Shown here: positions 22,737-35,155 of the stretch, piece after piece
Position numbering within the stretch: the first letter of the stretch is position 1
Layout: every line of letters begins with the position of its first letter
NCBI RefSeq assembly: GCF_002127325.2
Contig: NC_035448.2
Location: forward strand, 85,950,587 to 86,014,586
Direction of reading: 5' to 3'
DNA from: Helianthus annuus
Lineage: Eukaryota; Streptophyta; Magnoliopsida; Asterales; Asteraceae
Length of the DNA: 64,000 bases
Translations under genes and position numbers: made by a program
The notes under the pieces: generated by a model
What the model was told of the DNA's origin: nothing
Seen by the model: the letters and a program-made list of their open reading frames with translations, nothing else
The model's database searches: none

Positions 22737-24566
22737 AATTCCCCCTTGGCCATCACTATCGAATCTTGTTTTTGAAAATTTAGAGCTGTGTTTTGAATAT
22801 TCTGCAACTTCAATCAGGCATCTTGAAATCTTCGATTGATTCCCCCTTGATTGATGATCCAGGCTTGCATTATATTCATTATTCACAAATTCCCCCTGAA
22901 ATAAATCTTCGGGTCTTTGTTTGCACAGTTCACGACTCCTCCTCTGATTTGCTAAACTGCAATCTTCACGAATAATCACCAACTTGAAACTAATCAATGC
23001 AGCTTCTCTGTTTCGACTTTAACCACATCCGCGTTTGGTTCTTGATTTACCATTTCAGCCCCATCGATCGCACATTCCGCCTGCTTGATCTTTTAATGTT
23101 AAAAAACCCAACCAACAATAGATAGAAACTTCGAACTCTACACCGATAAACTTCAAGTTTGTGAATACCCACGAAAATCTGAAATCCCGTTTTCCGTGAT
23201 CACCTTTAAGCACCTTCCTGAATGATAGATCCGTATAAACGGTATTCTCCACAATCAGCAATTCTTCATCGGATAACACATCATCTGGTAACACATTCAG
23301 ATCTCAGAAACATTCATCCACAATCAGATACACATTCTTTCTCTTCAGTCACGAAGACAGATGTATAGTCTTCTTCGCTAGTTCTGGCAGCAACTTAATC
23401 AACAAACATCGTCATTCCCCGACGGTTAGTCCGAAAAACAATTCCTCTGCTCGAAGATTAACCATTCTGATACTTTAGACTATCACACGTCTGTGACATC
23501 TTATAACTTTCCACAATACAGATGCATCTCCTGATGCTAAACCTGCTGACCGGCTTGACGAAGACCCGGACGTCAATCTGACCCTGATCTGTAAAGTCTG
23601 AACTTCCTATGATCACGAATTTACAAATCCAGATCCTATGCATCTCCAGACAATCCGGAAGTCGGAACCACCTGAATACTGTTGCATCGTCACGAATTTC
23701 AAAAATGCGGGAATTTCAATATGAAATTTTTATTCCCCCTCATTTTTGCAAATTCTGACGTCTTATCACTGAATTCCCCCTCAAATTAGGCAATCCAGTT
23801 CTTTTTGTTCTCTGAAAACTTGACTATGCCGAAAATATGACATTTTGATCCCCAAACGTCAGTTTTTCATCATTGCGGATTTTACGTTGGCCCATTAATA
23901 ATCAGATAACCCAGATGATAAACATTCTGCACCAGTATTATGACTACCCCACTAATTTCCACAATCTGTGATCGCATCATCATATTTGTTCACTGAAGTG
24001 TTAGACGGTGTCCCCGAACAACTCAGCTTGGTCATTAAAAACTCGAAAAAAATTTCAATCACCAAATTTTTTCTGGAGAGTCATCTCGTCATTGCGATAA
24101 AAAATGCCTTTTTAGGCATTTGCTCATTCGTGCGAATGGAGTAGGCCCATCTGTGCGAATGAACTGATTTTGAATCAAATGATATTTTAACCCGAATGTC
24201 CGATTCGTGCGAATCTAGAGGTCGATCCGTGCAAATGTACACATCCACATTCGTAAAATTTGACATATCCACATCCTTGCGAACCTGCACACCCGCTCGA
24301 AAATGTCTGATCATCTCAAGAACATTTCCAATCACATTTTTCGATCCAAAATCTTTATTTCTGCGAATTTCAGGATGAAACTTCACAAGATTGTGCGAAA
24401 ATCAATCACGAATCTAATAATGTCTTCAATTTCAAATTCCACCCATGAATTGACCTTCAATTTGTTGTTTAACGTCAAAACCTCCAAAAAATCCAAAATT
24501 TATGAGCGTGGGTGATTCAATCAACTGATAGATCGATTGAATCGGTACCATAGCTCTGATACCAAT
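22737..24566 (-). other. Non-coding interior of element A
   Basis: AT-rich, no conserved domain seen. Stretches of TTCCCCC(C)T recur near the 3' LTR side (22739, 22840, 22890, 23755). Near the 5' side (24120-24270) the U3 motif reappears (CATTCGTGCGAATGG, GATTCGTGCGAATC). The primer-binding complement GCTCTGATACCA is at 24553-24564. Confidence 0.7.
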
Positions 24567-25064
24567 TGAGATTCCAGGATCCGGCAGGTTTAACAGAGTT
24601 TTGGCCCCAAGATAACCGGTTCGGTAGAATATTATTGATAAGAAAGGAGTAGAAGTAGAATCGACACCGAACAGGTTAATTTAAACTGGTTTCTATTCAA
24701 TGATCTGAAGTTACATATCCGCGAAACCAATTGGACAGCATCTCCCTCTGGGAACCAAAGCTTTTCCAAATGAGGAGACCTCATCCCTATTTATAGGCAT
24801 AGTCCATTCACAAGGATCAACATGTGCGAATGGACTTAATCACGGATGCACCGTTAGGGACAGATCTGGTCCATTCGTACGAATGCACTCATTCATGCGA
24901 ATGTGAGTTGGACTATTGTGATGTACATTCGTACGGATTGACTCCATCCACACGAATGTACATTTACAATACAAAACCTTGTCCGTCTTCAACTATATAA
25001 TGTTCAACACAGGCTCTATCTAGCCTATTCGCACAGTGGCGGACATACGAAATATACACCAACA
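24567..25064 (-). repeat. 5' LTR of element A
   Basis: Clearly homologous to the left LTR over its whole length but with scattered substitutions and short indels (GATCTG against GATCCG; AATCTATAAAATATTC against a shortened form), so the insertion is not very recent. The TATA box is at about 24787-24796 on the minus strand. Confidence 0.88.
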
Positions 25065-25085
25065 AAAAATTCTAGTTCTAAAAAA

Positions 25086-26404
25086 GAGTAAAATGCCCGG
25101 ATAGTCCCTGTGGTTTGACAAAATTTTACCTTTAGTCCCTAACTTTTTGAAATTACTTTTTGCTCGTTTGCTACTCGGATAATCCCCTGACTTGATGGGT
25201 GTTAGTCCAGTTAAGTCCATGTGAAATGAGAAAACTACCCTTATCATTAAAAAAATAAAATAACTGAATTGATAAAATAAATATAATTAATATTAATGAA
25301 TTTAAGTGGGGCCCACCAACCACCCTACTCACTTCATCTTCTCCACTCTTAACACACCACCATCTCCACCTTTCACCACCACCAACCACCCTTATCCACC
25401 CACCAAAACATCATCTATATCTACCCTAATTTCTTAATACATAACCCTAGAAGACACAAAAAAAAAAAAACCTTCAAATTTTAGATAAGCCCTAGAAAAT
25501 GTCTCTATCAACTTCAATATCATAGCAAAATCATTCTAGCCGGCATAAATCATAGTTGGTGAATAGGTATTTCTGGTTAAAGATTAGGTAAAAGCTAAAA
25601 CATAATACTTAGCTTGATTCCTGCTCTGTTTTCCCTGAAATACTTAGCTTATAACAGAAGAAAAAAAATAATAATTTTGAGAGGAATTTGGATGGGTTTA
25701 CCATGTTCGGGAAGGGTGAAGAGTCTTCTTAACAATGGTTCCCCACACACATATGTGTTATGTTTTAAGATATCAGGTGTAAGAGGATCGATGCTAGAGT
25801 ATGAATGCATCTGAAAGTTGTAAAGATGGTGCAGGTTGGTAGAAAATGGGAATTGATTAACCGTTGTATGCCTGAATCAGGTTTTAAGATCAACAGAAGC
25901 TTGCGACACAAAGCTCGTATGGTTTTCGTCTTGACGTTAGTCATCACCAATGGTTTTTGAGAACAAGGGTTTTGCAAGAATTTGAATGTCTTTTTTGGTG
26001 TTTACTAGGGTTTATCAAGAAATTGGGTAGATGGTGGTGATGTTATCGTGGATAAGGGTGGTTGCTGGATGTTGGTTGAGGTGAAAGATGGAGCTGGTGG
26101 TAGGTGATTGAGAGTGGGGAAGATGAAGTGGGTGGGGTGGTTGATGGGCCCCATTAAAATTCATTAATATTAGATATATATATATATATATATATTTTAC
26201 CTGTTTAGTTATTTTAGTCTATAATGATAAGGGTAGTTTTGTCATTTTGCATGGACTTAAATGGACTAATTAACCTCCATCCAGTCAAGGGACTATCCGT
26301 GTAACAATCGAGCAAACCATAGGGACTAAGAGTGTAATTTCAAAAGGTTAGGGACTAAATGTGAAATTTTGTCGAACCACAAGGACTACGCAGGTACTTT
26401 ACTC
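25086..26404. mobile_element. Long-TIR element of about 1.3 kb
   Basis: The ends are inverted copies about 170-240 bp long. The left begins GAGTAAAATGCCCGGATAGT; the reverse complement of the right begins GAGTAAAGTACCTGCGTAGT. Both run through TCCCTAAC.TTTTGAAATTAC and AAAACTACCCTTATCATT. The GAGTAAA terminus matches that of the Mutator-type MITE at 20840, but I find no 9-bp TSD. The interior is not recognisable; a short open stretch (25614-25814) and an (AT)n run (about 26168-26196) are present. Confidence 0.75.
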
Positions 26405-26639
26405 TAGCCATCTGTGAAACAAAAGCAATTGCCACACTTATTTTTTTCAATTTGGTAATTTGATATGATATAAATCTTTATTAATGTTTACACACTTATT
26501 TTTAAAAAAGAAATTATTTAATTACTTATGAGATTAGATACATGGAATCATTTATACAATAATTTATCATTTAATATTTCATTTTAACAAAATTCATAAA
26601 AAATAAGTACTACACAACAATTAGTGACATAGAAAATGG

Positions 26640-27638
26640 TAGTATGTTATGGTACCATAGGATCTGAAAAATCCCGTTATCATGGTTATGGGGTAATGTG
26701 GGTAACGACAGAACCTGATGAATGTTAACTAACCCTTTGGTGGTTTGTTAATACGATTGAACGATGGACGAGTCACACAGATTTGAATGTGTTCTACGAG
26801 ACGACCAAAAGTTAGTTTTCATAATTAAAACACAAACGATATGAACGATTTGAACGAGTTAAACGAAGTGAACAACTGGTTTTGATAACACAAACGATTG
26901 AGAATGAGTACAATTGAACGATTGGTTTTTGGTATGTGAATAGATAACGGGACGGGTGTAATGTGAGAAAAGCATGGTAGATACGCCGTTGGTACTTTTT
27001 ATATATAAGTGCTTTTATCATATTACATTCCATGGCGTTATCTAGTTCATTTGAACGATTGATTTCAAACGATGACACGCAACGATGTTTACAAAATGAT
27101 ATACACCATACGAGTTTCATTACAAGAACGATTTACAACTTGGTTTACAAAAGCAAATGTTTTGGATCAAGATTCATGGCAACAAGGTTTTATAAACTAT
27201 AATCAACTTGTTTTAGTTGGTTAATCATATTGCAATACAAAACACTTTCAAAACACGGTTTTCAATTATCGACTTTAGTAGTCGTACGAGGTATTGCAAC
27301 ATGTATTCAAGCCATGAATCTGACACTCTCACAAAACCTATGTGCTCACCGGCATTTTTATGCTGACTTTATTTTCACATATGTTTCAGGTGCTGTTGTT
27401 TGATGATGTTGATGATGATTATGCATGCTCACGCAGGAATGGACGAGGCCTTAGTGACTACAAAACAAGATAGACAATATGTTTGAACTTGTTTGTTTTA
27501 CTTTAAGACAATGTTAAACGTTTAATAATTCAATAAAACATAACTTTAATCCATGTGTTGTGAAACAATGATTCTGTTACGACACTCCCCGACGTTTCCG
27601 CCGTGTTTTTGTTGTTTTAACGCGGTCGGGGTGTGACA
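26640..27638 (+). repeat. Truncated gypsy LTR (3' portion)
   Basis: Parallel in order to the 3' part of the solo LTR at 50425-54055: TGGTACCATAGGA, GCATGGT.GATACGCCG.TGGTACT, GGCATTTTTATGCTGAC, TGTTTCAGG.GCT, CTCCCCGACGTTTCCGCC and GGTCGGGGTGTGACA, which is the LTR end. The 5' part is missing. The 235 bases before it (26405-26639) are plain AT-rich sequence with nothing recognisable. Confidence 0.65.
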
Positions 27639-28456
27639 CATACTATCACGTATTTCGTAAATAAAATACAAGACTTTATTGAATACGAAATTGATCGGAT
27701 TTGTACAATGATTGAAAATGTGTAAAAAGTGCAAATGTCACATTCGGTTTACGCACTGTTAAACGGAAATGGAACGCCTACGTCCCTAGACTTTTAGCTA
27801 TTGTCAATTTAGGTCCCTAAGCTATGTGATACTTGAAACTTTTGATACTTGTGATGCTTAAATCTAGATTCTTGATTCTTAATACTATGATGCTTGATTC
27901 TAGAGACTTGATTCTTGATACTTGATACTTGGAAACTAGATTCTTGATTCTATGATTCTTGATACTTTGGTCTTGACTCTTGAGACTCGTGCAACTTGAG
28001 ACTTGGTTGAACGAGAGACTGGAGACTTGTCACTGGTGGAAACTATGAAACTTGGAAACTTTGGGTGTTAATAATGTAATCTAGTTATGTGATCCTATTA
28101 CCCAATAATAAGCGACGCAACGCTTAATCTAACTCGCAAAACAAAACAAAGACGGGAACGCGGAAAGGATGGGATTGACCGAATGGCAATCCGATCGGAT
28201 GACCATCCGATCGGAGGGCCATTCGATCGAAGTGCCATCCGATCCATGCGACACACCGCTTTATCTCCTCCTTGCACTATAAATAGGAGCTGTCACATCA
28301 TTTCTCACTGATGTGATAGCCTCCTTCGACCAAGACGCACGCACTCCCACTTTTCTTCCATTTCTCGGCGATTTCGGTACGTTTTACGCTAGATTCTTGT
28401 ACATTCTTGATCACTACACTATTCTCTACGAGATTCTCCTTTGAAATCTCACTTTT
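27632..28456 (+). repeat. LTR-like sequence starting TGTGACA, with TATA box
   Basis: The terminal TGTGACA of the preceding LTR piece is at the same time the start of a sequence laid out like a gypsy LTR start (TGTGACA..., AATAAAAT, then ACGTCCCTAGAC). It includes a low-complexity stretch of CTTGATACTTGATTCTTG units (27820-28060), a cluster of ATCCGATCGGAT-type palindromes (28180-28245) and TATAAATA (28278-28285). It is interrupted at 28457 and continues at 35156-35340. The assignment is by layout only. Confidence 0.4.
28278..28285 (+). promoter_or_regulatory. TATA box of LTR-like sequence
   Basis: TATAAATA, 30-100 bases downstream of four palindromic CGATCG-centred motifs. Pyrimidine-rich sequence follows, as around plant start sites. 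Confidence 0.45.
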
Positions 28457-29039
28457 TGTAGGATCGTTTTCGACCTGAATGAGTCGTTCAGAAGAGCTCT
28501 AGTCCGTTTCAGAGGCGGAAACTAAGAAACGAACTTGAAAACAACTTGAAATACACTTTAATCCTCTTTTATATTCAATTGACAAAGTTTACAGTAAGAG
28601 GAAATACCGGCAGCACCTCGGTATCACTATTCCAGACCGTTACAAATGACATTGACGACAACCTATTTATAGTAACAGTCCCTACCGTTTGAAATCCTTC
28701 AAACGGTCACCTAGTTTCAAACGACCATTATGTTCAAACGGTTACATATATTCAAACGACAGGGATTTCAAACGGCCTACTATTCAAACGGATCTCTTCA
28801 AATGGTTACTCATTATTGGGCCTTCAAATGGACTCTTCTCATTGGACCATCATATGGATGGTTCTCATTGGACCTTTAAATGGCATTACTTCAAATGGAC
28901 GGCTTATATTCAATTCTAATATCATGACATCACTTGTGATGTCACCAGGGTGATGTCACTTGTGATGTCATGCTTGATCGGATCCGCACCGTGATCGAGA
29001 CTCGACATAAGACGAAGATGACAGATGACTGCACCAACA
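28457..29039 (-). repeat. 3' LTR of element B
   Basis: Nearly identical to 34567-35150 (I noticed about five differences, such as GATCGTTTTC against GATCGGTTTC and a one-base indel near 28914). TATA box on the minus strand at 28673-28682. Upstream of it in the transcription sense (28688-28800) lie repeated TTCAAACGGT motifs. Confidence 0.92.
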
Positions 29040-30960
29040 GACTCCCCCTCAGATGTTGACGAGTCTTAAGTGTCGAGTCTTCAACGACTTCAGTCTTTCT
29101 CACAGTGTAAGCATCCTCAACTCTTTCTCTTTTCTTTTCATCATCATCAACAGACTCCTCACGAACAATCTCTACTCGGATGTCTTCAGACTCCCCCTTT
29201 CGATATGCTGGGATCGCAGGCTGGCTTGTTGAAATCACACAGTCTTCAGGTATCGGAACCTGGCACTCTATCTTCAGATAACCTGCACATTCTCTACCCA
29301 AAAATAAATTTTTTGATGATAACTTGTAAAAACAATCTCACCAGCTAATGAACCTCTTGCAGGAATAATACAATCAAAGAATGATTTTATAATGTTAATC
29401 TTTGATAAACCACTTGAAGATATATTTTGATTTTTCAAAACATCACACTCTCCCAAACCTTTTGTTCATCATGTTTAGCACTCGGAATTTTGAAAATTAG
29501 CTCTTCAACATTAGTTGTCGAAAATCTTTTTGTATTTTTCAAAAATTTATGCTAAAACACACTAAAAAATCTTTTTGGAATTTCTAATGTAATGAAATGC
29601 AGAGAAAACAAAATATTTACAAACAATATTTTTGTGAGTTTGTGTAAGAGGATCATATCAGCTTATGAGACAAATCACCAACACCGTTAAGCTTGATTTT
29701 CATTTTAAGTTCTAAACAATTTACCTAGATTGTCAGTATACTGGTCCACTTAAATTTCCACACAAAGTTCAACTGATCCGAGATACGATATTAATGTCTT
29801 AGAAACTAAAACTTATCCGTGTGTCCCACTACTTGAATATACTCCCGTATCCAGATCCCAATATTCAGTCTTACAGGTGAATATACTACAGATGTTATCT
29901 GTAAAGGGTTAGGTGCGAAACCGTGAGAGCTCAGGTCAGAACTTCCGTTCAGCAGAGAGATGACGGCTCGACTTTTGGTGGGTCCCCTTTAGAGGATCTT
30001 TTTTACAACAGCAATGACTATCAATTTTATTGTTTCATCGATTTGCTGAGGGCGGCGTTTTTTCAAGCATTTGCAGAAAGTATTATCCGGGGACTAGGTC
30101 AGTACTTCCATACAGCAGAAGTCCCGGGATAATACCCCAGATATCACTGAGCATAAAGACCTAGTATCTCAGAATAAGGGATCTTTCAAACAAGATTTCA
30201 GGGGTTACCTATATATCCAAGAAGTTGTTACCCACAGAATAAGCAAGTTTGAAATTTAGGTTTATATCTCGTCACAATCTACTAAATGTGCAAAAATCTA
30301 CTGACACATCCACAGTAAGATTGTTTATCACATTTATACTTTCCAATTCTTTAGCATGTTGTGATAGTCCGCTGATGTACTATCATTTCCTCTTTTTTCA
30401 CAACAAACTCATTTTTGGTTTTTATCATGTTTTTGTCTTTTTCAAATTTTCTGATGTTTTTGGATTTTCTAAAAATTCTTACTCCCCCTAAAATTCAAAT
30501 ACATCTAATGAAAATTGAAAACAAACTATGCAGAACATGACAACTGATATCGAATCACCTCAATTCGCCATTCACTTGGCATAAACAATCAGAACTCCCC
30601 CTATCAACAAACTCTTTTCCCATTTAGATTTCAAAACACTTAAGTTTGTTTTAATCAAAATGGTTTTTCCGGAAAATAAGTTTGATTGATTTTACCACTT
30701 GTAGATTTATCAAACAAATGTTCGGGGATGTGGTTCATCATCTTGTCTTCCAACCAGATGTAGGAAAATACAAGTACAAATTAATGTCCTTGATTTACCA
30801 TATGCAATCAAATCATCTAACCACTTGTAATTATAACCAACAAACATAAACAAACCTCTTTACCGTTTTGAATGATTGACGTTACCGAATATAACGAAGA
30901 GAAAGATGCCGATTCATGCTCCACGCTTACCAACCTGGGAGCTCCGGCAAGTCCTGAGAC
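29040..30960 (-). other. Non-coding 3' interior of element B
   Basis: No pol domain can be read on either strand. AT-rich, with several ACTCCCCCT tracts (29041, 29182, 30481, 30595) that look like repeated polypurine-tract-like sequences. This is where protease, integrase and reverse transcriptase would be expected in a complete Copia element. Confidence 0.65.
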
Positions 30961-33078
30961 TTACTGTTCATAATATGTACCATCCCAGTCACAAACCAGG
31001 GATTGTTCAACCTTTTCTTTCTTTGTTTTCTTCTCATAAAATTCTTTAACCCCTTTGACTTTTCGATCAATCATCTTGCCAAAGATATGTTTTACCTTGG
31101 GGTTAAAGGCCTTCTCAGCATCAAATTCCTGCTTGTCATTGTAAAATTGATTAGAAATTTCAGTTTTACCAATTTTCTTTTTATAATTTTCAGCCCGGAG
31201 TGATGGAAATTCCTCATCATTCACAATCGGAACTGATTTTTCATTTTTTACTTCAGCTTCACATTTTGAAACAACTTGTGGCTCAACTGACTTTGTGGAA
31301 TCAGTTTCATCGCCCGAAGATAGCTCCTCTGATTTCGACCTATCAGAATCATCGCTAGAGCTTTCACCAACCTTCTTAACAACCCATTTCTGGTTGTCAG
31401 ATTTGGCTCTCTTCTTGTAAAACTTGTTTGAACTCTCACCAATTTCAAATATAGAATCTTGAAACAATTTTGTTCTATCAATTGGTGATTCGAACGCAAG
31501 CACTTTCTCTTTGACTTTACGAAATACTCCCTGTTTTGATTGTATTGCATTATAACAATATTTTGCAATATGTCCAATAGTGTTGCATCTAAAACAGGTT
31601 CTTGTATCTCTCTTCTGTTCGTCTTGCTTCTTCGCAAGGAACTCACTATTTGATTCCCTCCAGAAACTTGTCTTTTCTTCTTCATCAGTTGATGTGCCTG
31701 AAACAAATGACATTTTGGATTTAAAATCACGAACATATTTTTCATTTTTCTGTTTTTCTGTAGGAATAAAGCCTAAACCTTTCTTTTTGAAATTACCGTT
31801 ATGGTTTGATTTCTTTTGGAAACCTGAACCAGAACTGTAATTCTTTTTCTTGTTTAATCTTTGTTGTACTCTTGAGGTGTATTTTTTAGGTTTTTCATTA
31901 AGACATAAGTCTTTTATTTCAGAAATATTAATTTCTGTGAGTTTGAAAACCTTGTTTATCAATTCAGTTTTGACACCTCTTATTGGAAATTCCTCATCAG
32001 AATATAATTTGTCAGAATCATTCAAAGTGTAGGCAACTTTAAACAACCCATCATCCAAATTAGATTTTGATAAAAGGAATTCTTTGTCATAGACTATTTT
32101 CCCTGTTTTTCTGTTTGACCCGGAGTGCTTGACTCAGACTTTGACTCTGACGCGGACTCCGACTTTGACTCCTATCTCATCGTTTTCTAACACATGATCC
32201 ACGACTTTCTTCATTAATTGAGACTGTTGATCAGTGTCAGACGATGTAGACACAACGTCAATACTATCTGGAAGATTGACAGACGACTCCGACTCCCACT
32301 GTAAACTTGTTGCCTTTTTGACACTTTCATCGTTTGGGTATCTTGGCAAATATCCATTTTCCAGTGGGGGTGGATATTTGTTATAACTGACACCTTGCTT
32401 CTTACCAGATGGCGTCTTTTCAGTGTCTTTTTTCTTGTCATTCGTCTTCTTATCAGCATTCTTTTCATCAGCACCTTTTCCAGCTTCTTTCTTTTCAGTT
32501 ACCTCATCATCTTCCCATACCTTCATACTTTCAACCGTCGGATAAATCCTGTCAATAACATAGGAAGTACATGAGTAACTTTTTAACAAACGATTAACTC
32601 TTTCTGTTTCAATTCTTTGCAGCTCAAGCTTTTGTTCCAAAGCAGCACATTTCTTAATGTAATTGTTTACAACTTTCTGCTTTGTCATGAAGGCTCCCTG
32701 AAGAGTCTTCATGGCTATTGCTTGTTCCTCACTCGTTTGACTGTACTGATTCATTGTTTTATTCAGCACATCGTAAGACTCCTTCAGACTGTTCAAGTTG
32801 TAAATCAACGTGCTATTTTGCTTCTTCACAATTTCACAATTCTCACACTTCACTGGAATCTTTTTCGCATCAACTTCTTCTTCAACCTTGAATTTAGGCA
32901 CTTCTTTCACCTTTTGCCTTCTTACCACCGGAACATCTTCATCATTACTGCTCACTGGTGTCTTGATCTTTTTCTTTTTCTTTTTGGCTTTTTCATCTTC
33001 ACTATCGCTTTCAGCAAGCAACTTCATATCAGCTTTAAATTTTCTTGCCCAATACTCAGTATCATCATCACTATCCAT
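30961..33078 (-). pseudogene. Gag-type protein with CCHC knuckle, two compensating shifts
   Basis: ATG at 33078. The first part (to about 32180) is acidic and lysine-rich, with a long coiled coil (LNSLKESYDVLNKTM ... ALEQKLELQRIETERVNRLL, about residues 90-170). The second part (32058-30961) has a CX2CX4HX4C zinc knuckle, CFRCNTIGHIAKYC, near 31550-31590 and basic and serine-rich tails. The parts are one gene: near 32175 an extra base shifts the frame to a TGA at 32134, and about 80 bases later a missing base in an A-run restores it. The N-terminal UBN2-like gag half usual in this lineage (present in element C) is not seen, so the gene is 5'-shortened. Role: RNA-binding capsid-type protein of a retrotransposon. 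Confidence 0.75.
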
Positions 33079-34566
33079 GTTTCAGTATTTGAAATATCAC
33101 AAACTTTGAATTTTCAAATGAGCTGGTAAACAAATCACCTTGAATTACCTCGTACAATAATACCTGATAACAAACAGACAAAACACAATCAGTTTAAACG
33201 GTTATCAATTAACTAAATAAGACTGGTACTCGAACTGATGAATTTTCTGTGCGGACTGAAAATTAACACACTGTGCAGACTGAAGATTGACACACTGTGC
33301 GGACTGCTTTGACCCGGATCAAATTCGGACGACCTTTTCAATGACCTGGCAAAACCACACAACCTGGAACGAAATCGAATTCAAACAAACTGAACCACCT
33401 CTTGTGAACTGGAATCAAATTCAAACTATGTGAAACAAAATTCACTTTGTGTGAACTGATCAATTATCAAACCTGAATGAAAATTCAATTCTTGTGAACT
33501 CAAACTAACTCAAACAATCTCATGAAAATCGAAGCACCTTTGCAAGATCCGACAACAACAATTTATATCTACTGATTTAATTGGACCAACATAATCAAAC
33601 ATGCATTGGGCCGCAAACAATATGAAACAACATGGGCCGGTAAATGATTTAATGTTTTAACCTTTTAGATAACGTCCAACAATCTCAAATATCTAAAGAA
33701 TATGATTGGGCCTCAATTGTTTATTGCATGCAACCGACAACACCTTTTAGCAAATGATTTTGATTAGGCCGCTAACATCTTGGGCTTAGCACTCATTAAT
33801 GATCTTGCCACAACAACAAATAAAAATTCCACCTTCCCTTTTTTTTAAAACACATGAACTGCCCTTAGGAGGCCGACAACATTAACACCTTTTTATTTTT
33901 ATTGGACCTTATATTCCTTAGTGGGTCGGTGATAATATGCATCACATGTTGACAACATAAAACATCAATTACAAGTCCAGTGATCCAATCTTATTGAACC
34001 TTCAAAATGAGTATGGCCGACAACATTAATTCCAACATGTGATCTGATTCTTGTTTCAAATGTTCAACATATTTCAAACGGTGAACAACTTTTATGTGAT
34101 AACCTTTCAAACGGTGATCATATTTCAAACGATGTGTCGGTTTCAAACTTTCAGACAATTTCAAGCGGTCATGTCAACTTCAAACGGTTTACCCATTATT
34201 TTCAAACTGAATGATGTTTCAAACGATGACACATTCAAACGGTCAACTCAAACGGTGAACATGCTTCAAACGATAGATTCACTTTTCAAACGACAGAAAG
34301 CTATTTCAAACGATGAAGATGATGTTCAAACGGAATGGCTATGCTTCGTTCAAACAGATACCTATTTTCAGTCGATTTTCATCACTTTTACTTCGATTTT
34401 TAGGCTGAGATTCTCAAGGCTTTGTTAAACTACCATTACACACACATTGTGAGAGTTTCAGCCAATTTCAACCGTGAAAACTTGAAAAATTCGAAAAAGA
34501 AAGGTGTAGAAGTAGAAGTTGCAGCTGAATTGTATAGAACTCTTCTTCCTGAGCTCTGATACCACT
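33079..34566 (-). promoter_or_regulatory. Leader of element B with TTTCAAACGGT motif array
   Basis: Untranslated leader between the 5' LTR and gag. About 33600-34050 holds GGCCGACAACAT-type repeats. From 34065 to 34350 the motif TTTCAAACGGT/TTTCAAACGAT occurs about fifteen times, spaced irregularly at 10-30 bases. The same motif occupies the U3 of the LTRs. No tRNA or coding gene. Confidence 0.7.
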
Positions 34567-35150
34567 TGTAGGATCGGTTTCGACCTGAATGAGTCGTTCG
34601 GAAGAGCTCTAGTCCGTTTCAGAGGCGGAAACTAAGAAACGAACTTGAAAACAACTTGAAATACACTTTAATCCTCTTTTATATTCAATTGACAAAGTTT
34701 ACAGTAAGCGGAAATACCGGCAGCACCTCGGTATCACTATTCCAGACCGTTACAAATGACATTGACGACAACCTATTTATAGTAACAGTCCCTACCGTTT
34801 GAAATCCTTCAAACGGTCACCTAGTTTCAAACGACCATTATGTTCAAACGGTTACATATATTCAAACAACAGGGATTTCAAACGGCCTACTATTCAAACG
34901 GATCTCTTCAAATGGTTACTCATTATTGGGCCTTCAAATGGACTCTTCTCATTGGACCATCATATGGATGGTTCTCATTGGACCTTTAAATGGCATTACT
35001 TCAAATGGACGGCTTATATTCAATTTCTAATATCATGACATCACTTGTGATGTCACCAGGGTGATGTCACTTGTGATGTCATGCTTGATCGGATCCGCAC
35101 CGTGATCGAGACTCGACATAAGACGAAGATGACAGATGACTGCACCAACA
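34567..35150 (-). repeat. 5' LTR of element B
   Basis: Partner of the LTR at 28457. It carries the TATA box at 34773-34782 (minus strand) that would drive the element. The primer-binding complement lies just left of it (about 34552-34563). Confidence 0.92.
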
Positions 35151-35155
35151 CTTTT

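Larger units (their letters stand above)
22234..25064 (-). mobile_element. Non-coding LTR retrotransposon A (TSD AAAAA)
   Basis: Two ~500-bp LTRs (22234-22736, 24567-25064) enclose 1.83 kb. Beside the right LTR lies CTCTGATACCAA, the complement of an initiator-Met tRNA primer site, and beside the left LTR the purine tract complement AATTCCCCCTTGG, so the element reads on the minus strand. AAAAA flanks both sides as a 5-bp TSD. The interior has no gag or pol of any length; ORFs of up to 101 codons look like chance. It must depend on another element's proteins, like a LARD/TRIM. It interrupts the B3-like fragment. Confidence 0.85.
28457..35150 (-). mobile_element. Gag-only Copia-type LTR element B (TSD CTTTT)
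   Basis: LTRs of 583 and 584 bp (28457-29039, 34567-35150), flanked by CTTTT on both sides (28452-28456, 35151-35155). The initiator-Met primer site complement (GCTCTGATACCA) is beside the right LTR and a polypurine tract complement (GACTCCCCCTCAG) beside the left, so the element runs on the minus strand. The interior has a gag-type gene (30961-33078) and no protease, integrase or reverse transcriptase: about 1.9 kb between gag and the 3' LTR is non-coding. It is therefore non-autonomous. LTR start and primer region are homologous to element C at 60782, so the two are of one lineage. Confidence 0.88.

Noticed and set aside
25614..25814. 66-codon ORF in the long-TIR element
   Set aside because: Looks open by chance; I could not match it to a known domain.
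29923..30132. 69-codon ORF in element B
   Set aside because: On the strand opposite to the element, without similarity, in sequence with no coding bias.
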